This document shows positions 34,334 to 42,458 of a stretch of 64,000 bases of DNA, in pieces (position 1 is the stretch's first letter; the number at the start of each line of letters is the position of its first letter). The DNA is from Nocardioides panzhihuensis. GTDB taxonomy: Bacteria; Actinomycetota; Actinomycetes; Propionibacteriales; Nocardioidaceae. A program made the position numbers and the translations under genes. The DNA is taken from contig NZ_JACBZR010000001.1 in NCBI RefSeq assembly GCF_013408335.1, positions 2,170,001-2,234,000 on the forward strand, in the 5' to 3' direction. The notes under the pieces were generated by a model. The model was not told the DNA's origin and made no database searches. It saw only the letters and a program-made list of their open reading frames with translations.

Positions 34334-35155
34334 ATGCCGATCACAGAATCTTCCGCCGGTTCCTCGGCCGAGGCCGCACCGCACGCGATCGTCGAGCAGG
34401 ACGGCCACAAGCTCATCGTCACGATGAACCGTCCCGAGCGTCGCAACGCGCTCTCCTCCGAGATGCTGCGGATCATGGAGGACGCCTGGGACCGGGTGAA
34501 CTCCGACCCGGAGATCCGGGTCTGCATCCTGACCGGCGCCGGCGGCTACTTCTGTGCCGGGATGGACCTGAAGGCGGCCGACGAGAAGCCGCCCTCGGAG
34601 TCCTTCGACGAGGGCTTCGACCCGACCGTGCTCAAGGGGCTCCTGAAGGGCTTCCGGCTCACCAAGCCCCTGATCGCCGCCGTCGAAGGTCCCGCCATCG
34701 CCGGCGGCACCGAGATCCTGCAGGGCACCGACATCCGGGTCGCCGGAGAGTCTGCGAAGTTCGGCGTGGCCGAGGCCCGCTGGTCGCTCTACCCGATGGG
34801 CGGCTCCGCGGTCCGCCTCCCCCGCCAGATCCCCTACACCGTCGCCGCCGAACTGCTCCTGACCGGACGTACGTTGAAGGCCCCCGAGGCCAAGGAGCTC
34901 GGCCTCATCGGGCACGTCGTCCCCGACGGCACCGCACTCGAGAAGGCCCACGAGCTCGCCGACATGATCGCCGCCAACGGTCCGCTCGCGGTGCAGGCGA
35001 TCCTGCGTACGATGCGCGAGTCCGAGGGCAAGCACGAGGACGAGTGCTGGGCGGACGACGCCAAGGTCGGCGCCGCGGTCTTCGCCTCCGAGGACGCCAA
35101 GGAGGGCCCCAAGGCCTTCCTGGAGAAGCGCAAGCCCGAGTTCAACGGCCGCTGA
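34334..35155 (+). CDS. echA19: Steroid enoyl-CoA hydratase, EchA19-like
   Basis: 273 aa crotonase. The oxyanion segments [18 protein letters not shown] and [20 protein letters not shown] are followed by [20 protein letters not shown], nearly as in mycobacterial EchA19. That enzyme hydrates the enoyl-CoA formed from the C26 side-chain acyl-CoA. A short Ala/Ser-rich N-terminal extension is present relative to EchA19. The divergent arrangement with fadD19 and the shared operator match the mycobacterial locus. It ends 3 bp before the convergent cytochrome b561-like gene. Confidence 0.94.
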   Translation: MPITESSAGSSAEAAPHAIVEQDGHKLIVTMNRPERRNALSSEMLRIMEDAWDRVNSDPEIRVCILTGAGGYFCAGMDLKAADEKPPSESFDEGFDPTVLKGLLKGFRLTKPLIAAVEGPAIAGGTEILQGTDIRVAGESAKFGVAEARWSLYPMGGSAVRLPRQIPYTVAAELLLTGRTLKAPEAKELGLIGHVVPDGTALEKAHELADMIAANGPLAVQAILRTMRESEGKHEDECWADDAKVGAAVFASEDAKEGPKAFLEKRKPEFNGR

Positions 35156-35158
35156 GTC

Positions 35159-35782
35159 TCAGCCCCGATCCTTCGAGACGTACGCAGTCCCCGGCAGCAT
35201 CCGCGGAAGCAGCCCACGGCTCAGCATCAGGAGCACATGGGCTCCCAGCGCGACGAAGAACGCGATGTGGGCGGCCACGTGCAGCGCGACCAGGCCGTCG
35301 GAGACAGCGACCAGCGCGATGCCGGTGAGCGGGACCAAGAACATCAGTGCGATCAGCACACGCTCGGTGACATGAGCCGTCCGCCGGTCTCTCGCCGTGA
35401 GCCGCGGGTCCCACGGGGGCAGCGGGGCGATCATGCGCCAGGCCACTCGAAGGCCGCCGAGCAGCAGGATCGCCAGACCGAGCAGGATGTGCAGCTCGGG
35501 AAGGCTGATGGCGTCGACGCGGATGCCCCCGCCCCACAGGTCGCCCCAGGCAGCGGCGAGCGGGTCCGCCTCACGGGCCTCGCATGCCTCCTCGAGACGG
35601 TCGAACCGCTCCTCCTCGACCTCGGAGGCGTCACCGCCACCGCGGTCCTCCCCCGGCGGGTCACAGTCGGTCTCTGTCGACATGATGTAGCCGACCGCGA
35701 ACTGCAGCACAAAGGCGGCAACGGTCAGCCAGTGCAGGGTCTTGGCGACGACCCCATAGCCCGTTGCCCTCGCGCCTGACAT
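35159..35782 (-). CDS. Cytochrome b561/b6-domain membrane protein
   Basis: 207 aa from the ATG at 35782 (MSGARATGYGVVAKTLHWL). Four hydrophobic segments with histidines placed for two b-type haems: KTLHW in helix 1, LPELHILLGLAIL, and HVAAHIAFFVALGAHVL in the last two. The loop after helix 1 is long, acidic and has two Cys. Members transfer electrons at the membrane between quinol and periplasmic partners or superoxide. No partner gene is adjacent. The longer frame from 35875 overlaps the divergent DHFR-like gene region and lacks domain similarity. Confidence 0.85.
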   Translation of the reverse strand: MSGARATGYGVVAKTLHWLTVAAFVLQFAVGYIMSTETDCDPPGEDRGGGDASEVEEERFDRLEEACEAREADPLAAAWGDLWGGGIRVDAISLPELHILLGLAILLLGGLRVAWRMIAPLPPWDPRLTARDRRTAHVTERVLIALMFLVPLTGIALVAVSDGLVALHVAAHIAFFVALGAHVLLMLSRGLLPRMLPGTAYVSKDRG

Positions 35783-35892
35783 CGAGAGGCAGCGTAACGG
35801 GAGCACCGAGCTCGTCGTGTCGGATCGGCACGATTCCGATCGTGGTGTTGGTGAGCGTCGCCATCCGCGGCGCATGACCAGCAGGAGGATCC

Positions 35893-36477
35893 ATGTCCGA
35901 CATCTCGCGTACGCCCGTCCGTCTGACCATGTCCATGACTCTGGACGGATTCGTGACCGGCCCTGACGATCACCACGGCCAGGGACTCGGCCGGGGCGGC
36001 GGACGGATCTTCGACTGGCTCGACGACCGCCACGGCGCCGGCGTGAACGGTGACGTCTACCGCGAGTACCTCGCCACTGGGGCGCTGATCTCCGGGCGGC
36101 GTACGTATGAGCTCGCCGACCGATGGGGCGGCGACCACCACGACGGCGTGCCGATCCATGTGCTCACCCACCATCCCGACGACGTGCCGCCGGGCGGTGT
36201 CCGCTACTTCACCGACGTCGACCGGTGCGCCGACGAGGCCCGAGCGGCGTCAGGTGACAGGGCCGTCATGGCACACGGCGCCGGCGTCGCCCAGGCGCTC
36301 CTCGCCGCCCGCCAGCTCGACGAGATCGAAATCCATCTCGTGCCGGTGCTCCTCGGCGCCGGGAGACGGCTCTTCCCCGATGTCGGCGTCGGGCCCGTCG
36401 AGCTCGAGCTGACCCGTCGCCTCGAGGGCCGCGGGGTGACCCACCTCCGGTACGTGGTGCGCTACACCGACAGGTAG
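35893..36477 (+). CDS. Dihydrofolate reductase family protein (RibD C-terminal domain)
   Basis: 194 aa, ATG preceded by CAGGAGG. It has the RibD-C/DHFR-like fold: VRLTMSMTLDGFVTGPDDHH, GALISGRRTYELADRWGG, HVLTHHP, MAHGAGVAQALLAARQLDEI, then IHLVPVLLGAGRRLFPD. These stand-alone proteins bind NADPH and probably reduce small pterin- or flavin-like molecules; true folate reduction is unlikely. Monocistronic and divergent from the cytochrome b561 gene. Confidence 0.9.
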   Translation: MSDISRTPVRLTMSMTLDGFVTGPDDHHGQGLGRGGGRIFDWLDDRHGAGVNGDVYREYLATGALISGRRTYELADRWGGDHHDGVPIHVLTHHPDDVPPGGVRYFTDVDRCADEARAASGDRAVMAHGAGVAQALLAARQLDEIEIHLVPVLLGAGRRLFPDVGVGPVELELTRRLEGRGVTHLRYVVRYTDR

Positions 36478-36590
36478 GAGTCAATCTCCCCAATTGAAGG
36501 GGTGTTGAGGGCACCACCCGGCTCCGGGACGCGCGGCGCCTAGCGTCAAAGAGGCGGGAGTCACCCGCCACTCACCCCGAGGAGCAGACC

Positions 36591-36842
36591 ATGGCTCTCT
36601 TCATGGACGTTCACAACATCGAGGGCGGCGTCAGCATCGACGACGTCACCAAGGCGCACCAGGCAGACCTCGCGACCCAGGAAGGTCGCGGAGTCGAGTA
36701 CCTGCGCTACTGGGTCGACGAGGCCGGCGGCAAGATCTTCTGCTTGGTCGAGGCGCCGGACGCCGAGGCCGCCAGCGGAGTGCACCGCGACGCGCACGGC
36801 TTGGTCGCAGACGAGGTCCACCCGGTGATGGAGGGATCCTGA
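36591..36842 (+). CDS. DUF4242 small protein (nickel-binding SCO4226-like)
   Basis: 83 aa with GAGGAG before the ATG. MALFMDVHNIEGGVSIDDV and the later CLVEAPDAEAASGVHRDAHG match the DUF4242 ferredoxin-like fold; a Streptomyces homologue (SCO4226) binds nickel through histidines, and several His are kept here (His8, His24, the two in VHRDAHG). Cytoplasmic, possibly a metal store or sensor. It converges with the FadD8-like gene with one base between stops. Confidence 0.8.
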   Translation: MALFMDVHNIEGGVSIDDVTKAHQADLATQEGRGVEYLRYWVDEAGGKIFCLVEAPDAEAASGVHRDAHGLVADEVHPVMEGS

Positions 36843-36843
36843 G

Positions 36844-38418
36844 CTAGGCGAATCGGGCGCGGAGGGCCTTCTTGTCCGGCTTTCCGAGGGCGGTCATCGG
36901 GATGGCGTCGACCTCGATGACCGACTTGGGCACGTGCACCGAGCCCTTCTTCTCCTTGACCAGGGCCTCGATCTCGGCGACGACCTCGTCGGAGAGGTCG
37001 GCTCCGGGGCGCGGGACCACCACCGCGGTGACGGCCTCGCCGAACTTCTCGTGCGGGGTGCCGATCACGGCGACCTGGGCGACGGCGGGGTGGGTCGCGA
37101 CGACGTCCTCGACCTCGCGGGGGAAGACGTTGAATCCGCCGGTGACGATCATGTCCTTGGTGCGGTCGACGATGTACCAGAAGCCGTCCTCGTCCTCCCG
37201 GGCCACGTCGCCGGTGTGCATCCAGCCATCGCGGAATGTCTCGGCGGTGACCTCGGGCAGCTGCCAGTAGCCACCGGAGAGCAGCGGGCCGGCGACGCAG
37301 ATCTCGCCGGGCTCGCCGGGAGCGACGGGCTCGCCGTCGGCATCGAGCAGAGCCGTCCGCACCAGCGCGGAGGGGCGACCGCAGGAGGTGAGGCGATGGG
37401 TGAGCGGCTTCCCGTCGGTATCGACGTGGTCACCCTTGGCGAAGTACGTGATCGCCATCGGCGCCTCGGACTGGCCGTAGTACTGCGCGAAGATCGGTCC
37501 GAACCGCTCGATCGCCTCGGCCAGGCGCACCGGGTTGATCGCCGAGGCGCCGTAGTAGACGGTCTCGAGCGAGGAGAGGTCGCGGGTGCGGGAGTCGGGG
37601 TGGTCCAGGAGCGCGTAGAGCATCGTCGGCACCACCATGAGCGAGGAGATCCGCTCCCGCTCGATCGTCTCCAGCACCTCGGCCGGATCGAACTTCGGGA
37701 GCACGAACAGCGTGCCGCCCTTGATCACGACCGGGACGAAGAAGGCAGCACCGGCGTGCGAGAGCGGCGTGCACATCAGGAAGCGGGGCGCCTCGGGCCA
37801 CTCCCACTCCGAGAGCTGCACCTGGGTCATCGTGGCGAAGGACCCGGACAGCCCGATCACGCCCTTCGGCTTCCCGGTCGTGCCGCCGGTGTAGGTGATC
37901 GAGGTGACGTGGTCCGGTGGCAGCAGCCGGGCCCGGAGGGGCTCGACCGGGTAGGTCGCCGCCGCGGCGACCAGGTCGACGCCGACGTCGGCCAGCTGCG
38001 GAGGCACCGGACCGATGGTGAGCACCTGCTTGAGATCCGGGCACAGCTCGAGCAGCTCGACCGCTCGATCGGCGAAGTAGGGGTCGATGACCAGCCCGGT
38101 GATCCCGGCGTCGTTGATGACGTACGCCTGGTCCTCGGCGCTGCCCAGCGGGTGCAGCGATGTCCGCTGGAAGCCCTGGGTCTGGCCCGCACCGAGGATG
38201 AAGAGCACCTCGGGGCGGTTGAGCGCGAGCAGCGCGGTCGCCGTGCCGGTGCCGGCACCGAGCGCCTCGAACGCCTGGACGTACTGGCTGATCCGCGCCG
38301 CGACCTCTCCCCCGGTCAGGCTCACCTCACCGAGATGCATGATCGGACGGCTCTTGTGGCGCTGCAGCGCCGAGACCATCAGATGACCGTTGTGGGGACC
38401 GATGCGGCTGGTATCCAT
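36844..38418 (-). CDS. Acyl-CoA synthetase, FadD8-like
   Basis: 524 aa ANL ligase: TYTGGTTGKPKGVIGLSGS (A3), ETVYYGASAINPVRLAEAI, YYGQSEAPMAITYF (A5), GDVAREDEDGFWYIVDRTKD (A7-A8), KDMIVTGGFNVFPREVED, and the terminal MTALGKPDKKALRARF with the catalytic Lys. The sequence resembles mycobacterial FadD8, whose substrate is not settled. A KstR-type operator lies 21 nt upstream and a TAAGGTG ribosome site precedes the ATG. Activation of a sterol-derived acid is likely from regulation, without proof of chain or ring position. Confidence 0.9.
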   Translation of the reverse strand: MDTSRIGPHNGHLMVSALQRHKSRPIMHLGEVSLTGGEVAARISQYVQAFEALGAGTGTATALLALNRPEVLFILGAGQTQGFQRTSLHPLGSAEDQAYVINDAGITGLVIDPYFADRAVELLELCPDLKQVLTIGPVPPQLADVGVDLVAAAATYPVEPLRARLLPPDHVTSITYTGGTTGKPKGVIGLSGSFATMTQVQLSEWEWPEAPRFLMCTPLSHAGAAFFVPVVIKGGTLFVLPKFDPAEVLETIERERISSLMVVPTMLYALLDHPDSRTRDLSSLETVYYGASAINPVRLAEAIERFGPIFAQYYGQSEAPMAITYFAKGDHVDTDGKPLTHRLTSCGRPSALVRTALLDADGEPVAPGEPGEICVAGPLLSGGYWQLPEVTAETFRDGWMHTGDVAREDEDGFWYIVDRTKDMIVTGGFNVFPREVEDVVATHPAVAQVAVIGTPHEKFGEAVTAVVVPRPGADLSDEVVAEIEALVKEKKGSVHVPKSVIEVDAIPMTALGKPDKKALRARFA

Positions 38419-38439
38419 GGCGGCACCTTACCGCGAAAC

Positions 38440-38453
38440 TAGAACGTGTTCTA
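38440..38453. promoter_or_regulatory. KstR-type operator, perfect palindrome, upstream of FadD8-like gene
   Basis: TAGAACGTGTTCTA lies between the end of the thioesterase gene (38487) and the FadD8-like start (38418), giving the ligase its own promoter although genes upstream run in the same direction. Confidence 0.82.
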
Positions 38454-38486
38454 GAGGTGGAGCAGGCCCGGGTCGCCGCTCGCCGG

Positions 38487-39203
38487 TCAGGCGTCGCCGA
38501 CGTGGTCCCGGTCCGCGGCAGCCATCGCCTCGCGTGCCCACCGCGGCAGGATGAAGATCCCCTCGGCCTCGACGCACAGCACCGGCTCCGAGCCGTCGGC
38601 CGGCCGGGTCAGCAGCCGGCCGCGTACGACCGACTTCACACCTTCACTCGACTCGATCCTGGCCTCGCCGCGCAGCGGACCCAGCGGAGTCCCGTGCTTG
38701 TAGACGATCGTCAGGGTGCCGGTCATCCCGGGCCGGCCACCGGCCGAGGCGGCCTCGCCGAGCAGCTGGTCCAGGATCAGCGCCGAGACCCCGCCGTGGA
38801 CCAGTCCCGGTGGGCCCTCGTAGGCCGGGCCGAGTGAGAAGTCGGCCCAGACGTCCGCGCCGTCACGCTGGACCTCCAGCGGCGGGGCGAAGGCGTTCCC
38901 CTTCCCGACCACCGGGTTGCCGTAGTTGCGGAAGCCGCCGTCCGGCCCGAACCGGACCCCGTGCGGGCCCGGCAGCGCGTCGGCGAGCAGCTCATCGGTC
39001 AGCGCCTCGATCCGGCTGCGTACGTCATCGAGGACCGAGTCCTCGACCTGGGTGCGTACGACGGCGTCGACGAGCCTGCGCACCGAGTCGGTCAGCGGGA
39101 CCAGGCTGGCCTCCCGCTCCTTGATCTCCGTCTTGGTCATGTCGTCGTGGACGTAACCCGGAGGAGCCTTCGGGTGGTGGGCACGTCCGTAGTGCATCGA
39201 CAT
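38487..39203 (-). CDS. PaaI-family hotdog thioesterase
   Basis: 238 aa. The C-terminal hotdog domain has GPPGLVHGGVSALILDQLLG, the PaaI-type catalytic helix with HGG, then LTIVYKHGTPLGPLRGEARI. The N-terminal 75 residues are helical and unassigned. It would hydrolyse acyl-CoA thioesters, perhaps releasing CoA from dead-end sterol acyl-CoAs. It is the last gene of a leftward set (F420 oxidoreductase, SDR, OYE, thioesterase) with a 14-bp gap to the OYE gene. Confidence 0.88.
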   Translation of the reverse strand: MSMHYGRAHHPKAPPGYVHDDMTKTEIKEREASLVPLTDSVRRLVDAVVRTQVEDSVLDDVRSRIEALTDELLADALPGPHGVRFGPDGGFRNYGNPVVGKGNAFAPPLEVQRDGADVWADFSLGPAYEGPPGLVHGGVSALILDQLLGEAASAGGRPGMTGTLTIVYKHGTPLGPLRGEARIESSEGVKSVVRGRLLTRPADGSEPVLCVEAEGIFILPRWAREAMAAADRDHVGDA

Positions 39204-39217
39204 AGGGGTCCTCGCCT

Positions 39218-40453
39218 TCAGGATGGGGACAGCGGGAGCGGGTGAGCCTCACCGTAGACGTGCTCGGTGTCGAGATGGCAGTGGGTCCCCGGATAGATGG
39301 TCGACATGCACAGGTTGCAGTGGGTGCACCCCGACACGGTCGCAGGCTCGTCCCGGAGCCGGTTGACCAGGTCCGGCTCGCGGAGCAGCGCGCGGGCCAT
39401 CGCGACGTACTCGAAGCCCTCGTCCATGGCGGTGCGCATCCCGGAGAGGTCGGTGACCCCGCCGAGGAGCACGAGCGGCATCGTGAGCGCGCGGCGGAAC
39501 TCGCGAGCACTGTCGAGGAAGTAGAGCGGCTTGTAGGGGTACTCCTTGAAGAACCCCTTCCCCACCATCCTCATGCCCATCCTGATCACCGGGTGCAGCG
39601 GCATGTTCGCAGCCATCTCGCGGTAGGGAGCCTCGCCACGGAAGAGATACATCGGGTTCATGAACGAGGAGCCGCCGGTGAGCTCGAGCGCATCGAGGTG
39701 GCCGTCGGACTCCAGGAGACGGGCGAGCTCGACCGACTCCGGCAGGTCGAACCCGCCTCGGTAGCCGTCACGCATGTTCATCTTGGCGAGCACCCCGACC
39801 TGACCGCCTCCGACCTCGGCGACCGCTTCCCGGACGGCGGCCAGGATGCGGCGCGGGAAGGAGGCCCGGTTGGCCAGCGATCCGCCGAACTCGTCGGTGC
39901 GCGGGTTCAGCCGTGGGCTCAGGAAGGCGCTCGGCAGGTAGTTGTGGCCGAGGTGCACCTCGATCGCGTCGAACCCGGTCTCGATCGCCATCCGGGCTGC
40001 GTCGGCGTGCTGCTCCACGACCCGCGCCAGATCATCCGCGGTGGCGGCCCGGTTGAACGCCATCCCGAGCGCGTTGAACGACCGCGCCGGCGCCAGTGAC
40101 GGTGCTCCGTTGGACTTCGCGTTGGCCACCGGTCCGGCGTGGCCGATCTGGGCCGAGACCTTGGCCCCGGTCTTGTGGATCTGGTCGGTCAGCCGTCGCA
40201 GGCCGGCCAGCGCCTCCGGTCGCCAGTAGATGCAGTCGGCATGCGTACGCCCCTCCGGGGCCACCGCGAGGTAGGCGACCGTGGTCATCCCGACACCGCC
40301 CTCGGCGACGGCCAGGTGGTAGTCGATCAGCCGGTCCGAGACCAGCGCCCCGGGCGAGGCGCCCTCGAAGGTCGCCGCCTTGATCACCCGGTTGCGCAGC
40401 GTCACCGGCCCCAGGCTCGCCGGTGCGAGCGGATCGGTCGTGGTGTCGGTCAT
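39218..40453 (-). CDS. NADH:flavin oxidoreductase (Old Yellow Enzyme family)
   Basis: 411 aa from the ATG at 40453, which overlaps the SDR stop by 4 bp (ATGA); the long frame upstream is antisense-like within the SDR gene. FMN TIM-barrel motifs: LGPVTLRNRVIKAATFEG, SAQIGHAGPVAN, GFDAIEVHLGHNYLPSAFLS, LNPRTDEFGGSLANRASF and VLLGGVTDL. The C-terminus has clustered Cys (CTHCNLC), suggesting a bound [4Fe-4S] cluster as in dienoyl-CoA reductases, though the second domain is absent. It reduces activated C=C bonds; a steroid enone or dienoyl-CoA is likely in this operon. Confidence 0.87.
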   Translation of the reverse strand: MTDTTTDPLAPASLGPVTLRNRVIKAATFEGASPGALVSDRLIDYHLAVAEGGVGMTTVAYLAVAPEGRTHADCIYWRPEALAGLRRLTDQIHKTGAKVSAQIGHAGPVANAKSNGAPSLAPARSFNALGMAFNRAATADDLARVVEQHADAARMAIETGFDAIEVHLGHNYLPSAFLSPRLNPRTDEFGGSLANRASFPRRILAAVREAVAEVGGGQVGVLAKMNMRDGYRGGFDLPESVELARLLESDGHLDALELTGGSSFMNPMYLFRGEAPYREMAANMPLHPVIRMGMRMVGKGFFKEYPYKPLYFLDSAREFRRALTMPLVLLGGVTDLSGMRTAMDEGFEYVAMARALLREPDLVNRLRDEPATVSGCTHCNLCMSTIYPGTHCHLDTEHVYGEAHPLPLSPS

Positions 40454-41307
40454 GGGCGCGCCCTCCTGAACTCGCGCATCCTGCGCAGATAGCTCCGCAG
40501 TCGCCGGGCGGGCACCGGCCGCGGCCAGTCGTCGGCCCGGAACCACGCGTCGGTGCCGCCGTCGACCACGACGACGCTGCCGACCATGAAGTCCGCGGCC
40601 GGGCCCAGCATGTGGATCACCCAGTCGGCGAGCAGCCCCGGGTCGCCGTAGCCGCCGGCCGGAACCGGGAACGACCTGATCGCCTTCGCCTCCTCCGGCG
40701 TCGCGAGCTGCCTCTCCAGCAGCGGCGTCAGCACCGCTCCGGGCGCGATCGCATTGAGCCGGATCCCGGCTCTCACCCACTCCGGCTCGACCGCACGCCG
40801 CCGCACCCAGCGGGTCACGGCGACCTTCGAGCCGCCGTAGGCCATCGCCGGTGCGCCCTTCCCGAACATTCGGTACGCCTTCAGCGCCCGCTCCGCGTCG
40901 CCCGCCAGCAGCGCCGCCACCGCCCGGCTGGGGACCAGTGGCATGGTCGTGCTCGAGTTGCTCGAGAAGACCACGACCTTGGCATCGCCCGTGGCAGCCA
41001 GCGCCTCGCGCCACCCCTGGAGGAGCTCGACGACGCCGAAGTAGTTGACCTGGGTGATCAGGGAGGGTCGCTCGCGCCCCGGCGCCGGCCCGAGGCCGGC
41101 CGCCAGGACCGCCCCGTCGAGCCGGCCGCCGCAGGCGGCGAGCACCTTCTCGGTGGCATCTCGGCGGCCCTCCGGCGTCGACAGGTCGGCCACGACATCG
41201 GCTTCGGCGATGTCGACGGTCACGACCCGGTGCCCGGCCGCGGTGAGCCGCTCGACGACGGCGGCTCCCATGCCCGAGGCCGAGCCGGTGACGGCGTAGA
41301 CCGCCAT
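40450..41307 (-). CDS. Short-chain dehydrogenase/reductase (3-alpha-HSD-like)
   Basis: 285 aa. Nucleotide motif TGSASGMGAAV at the very N-terminus, short central domain as in 3-alpha-hydroxysteroid dehydrogenases (VVADLSTPEGRR), catalytic Ser in FSSNSST, and AYGGSKVAV as YxxxK. The C-terminal extension is Arg-rich. It follows the F420 oxidoreductase by 43 bp and is coupled to the OYE gene. Likely interconverts a hydroxy/keto group of a steroid; the position is not predictable. Confidence 0.87.
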   Translation of the reverse strand: MAVYAVTGSASGMGAAVVERLTAAGHRVVTVDIAEADVVADLSTPEGRRDATEKVLAACGGRLDGAVLAAGLGPAPGRERPSLITQVNYFGVVELLQGWREALAATGDAKVVVFSSNSSTTMPLVPSRAVAALLAGDAERALKAYRMFGKGAPAMAYGGSKVAVTRWVRRRAVEPEWVRAGIRLNAIAPGAVLTPLLERQLATPEEAKAIRSFPVPAGGYGDPGLLADWVIHMLGPAADFMVGSVVVVDGGTDAWFRADDWPRPVPARRLRSYLRRMREFRRARP

Positions 41308-41350
41308 CAGCGGGCGATCCTCGAGGATGGCCCCAGGGAGGGTATCGCCC

Positions 41351-42400
41351 TCACCCGAGCACCTCGGCGATGCGGTGCACCTCGGCGGCCGAGCCGAGGC
41401 TCAGCAGCAGAGTGGTCACACCGGTCTCCTCCCACTGCGCCGCCCTCTCGCGCACCTCGCCCTCGGTGCCGATGATGTGCAGGTCGTCGACGAGCTCGTC
41501 GGGGATGAGCGCGGTGGCCTTCGCCTTCTCGCCGGTCAGATAGAGGGCCTGGACCTGGCCGGCGAGCTCGGCGTAGCCCATCCGCTCGAAGACCTGGTTG
41601 TGGAAGTTCTGCTCCTTGGCGCCCATGCCGCCCATGTAGAGCGCCACGAATGGCTTCATCGCGTCGAGCGCGGCCTGCTTCTCCTCCGCGTCGGCGACGA
41701 CCTGGAGGTGGCAGGTCGCGGCGATCTCGAAGTCGTCGGCCGTACGCCGCGCGCCGGGGCGCGCGAAGCCCTCGGCCAGCCAGTCCGCATACATCGGGGC
41801 AGACCTGGGCGTATAGAAGATCGGGATCCAGCCGTCGGCGATCTCGGCGGTCTGGGCGACGTTCTTCGGCCCCTCCGCACCGAGCCAGATCGGGATGTCG
41901 GAGCGCAGCGGATGCACGATCGACTTGAGCGGCTTGCCGAGCCCGACCGAGCCATCACCTGCGAAGGGCAGCGGGTAGTGCGGCCCGTCGTTGGTGACCG
42001 GCGCCTCGCGGGCGAGCACCTGGCGGATGATCGAGACGACCTCGCGGGTGCGAGCCAGCGGCTTGCCGAACGGCTGGCCGTACCACCCCTCCACCACCTG
42101 CGGACCGCTCACCCCGAGCCCCAGGACGAACCGGCCACCGGAGAGATGGTCGATGGTCAGCGCGTGCATCGCGATCGAGGTCGGCGTACGTCCCGACATC
42201 TGCACGATCGAGGTGCCGAGGCGGACCCGGGAGGTCTCCCGGCCCCACCAGGCCAGCGGCGTGAGCGCATCGCTCCCCCAGGCCTCCGCGGTGAATATCG
42301 CGTCGAACCCGGCCTCCTCGGCGGCGGCGACCAGCTCGCCCACGCCGGTCGGCGGCTGTGCGCCCCAATAGCCCAGCTGTAGCCCCAGCTTCACTCTCAT
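41351..42400 (-). CDS. LLM-class F420-dependent oxidoreductase (Rv3520c-like)
   Basis: 349 aa from the ATG at 42400, preceded by GAAGGAG; the frame to 42469 would read through the operator. Motifs: MRVKLGLQLGYWGAQPPTGV, VRLGTSIVQMSGRTPTSIAM, LGLGVSGPQVVEGWYGQPFG and PIWLGAEGPKNVA. In mycobacteria the F420 gene Rv3520c is also divergent from a DUF35 gene and ltp4/ltp3, the same layout as here. Its reaction in cholesterol side-chain degradation is not established. Operator 35 nt upstream. Confidence 0.92.
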   Translation of the reverse strand: MRVKLGLQLGYWGAQPPTGVGELVAAAEEAGFDAIFTAEAWGSDALTPLAWWGRETSRVRLGTSIVQMSGRTPTSIAMHALTIDHLSGGRFVLGLGVSGPQVVEGWYGQPFGKPLARTREVVSIIRQVLAREAPVTNDGPHYPLPFAGDGSVGLGKPLKSIVHPLRSDIPIWLGAEGPKNVAQTAEIADGWIPIFYTPRSAPMYADWLAEGFARPGARRTADDFEIAATCHLQVVADAEEKQAALDAMKPFVALYMGGMGAKEQNFHNQVFERMGYAELAGQVQALYLTGEKAKATALIPDELVDDLHIIGTEGEVRERAAQWEETGVTTLLLSLGSAAEVHRIAEVLG

Positions 42401-42435
42401 CGACTCCTTCGTCACGTAAAGGTTGTGACCAATAC

Positions 42436-42449
42436 TAGAACGTGTTTCA
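42436..42449. promoter_or_regulatory. KstR-type operator between F420 oxidoreductase and DUF35-ltp4-ltp3
   Basis: TAGAACGTGTTTCA matches TnnAACnnGTTnnA. It is 35 nt from the leftward F420 gene and 9 nt from the rightward DUF35 gene. Confidence 0.85.
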
Positions 42450-42458
42450 CTTTCTGTC

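Noticed and set aside
36481..36510. Short hairpin CCCC-loop-GGGG after the DHFR-like gene
   Set aside because: Only four base pairs; too weak to call a terminator.
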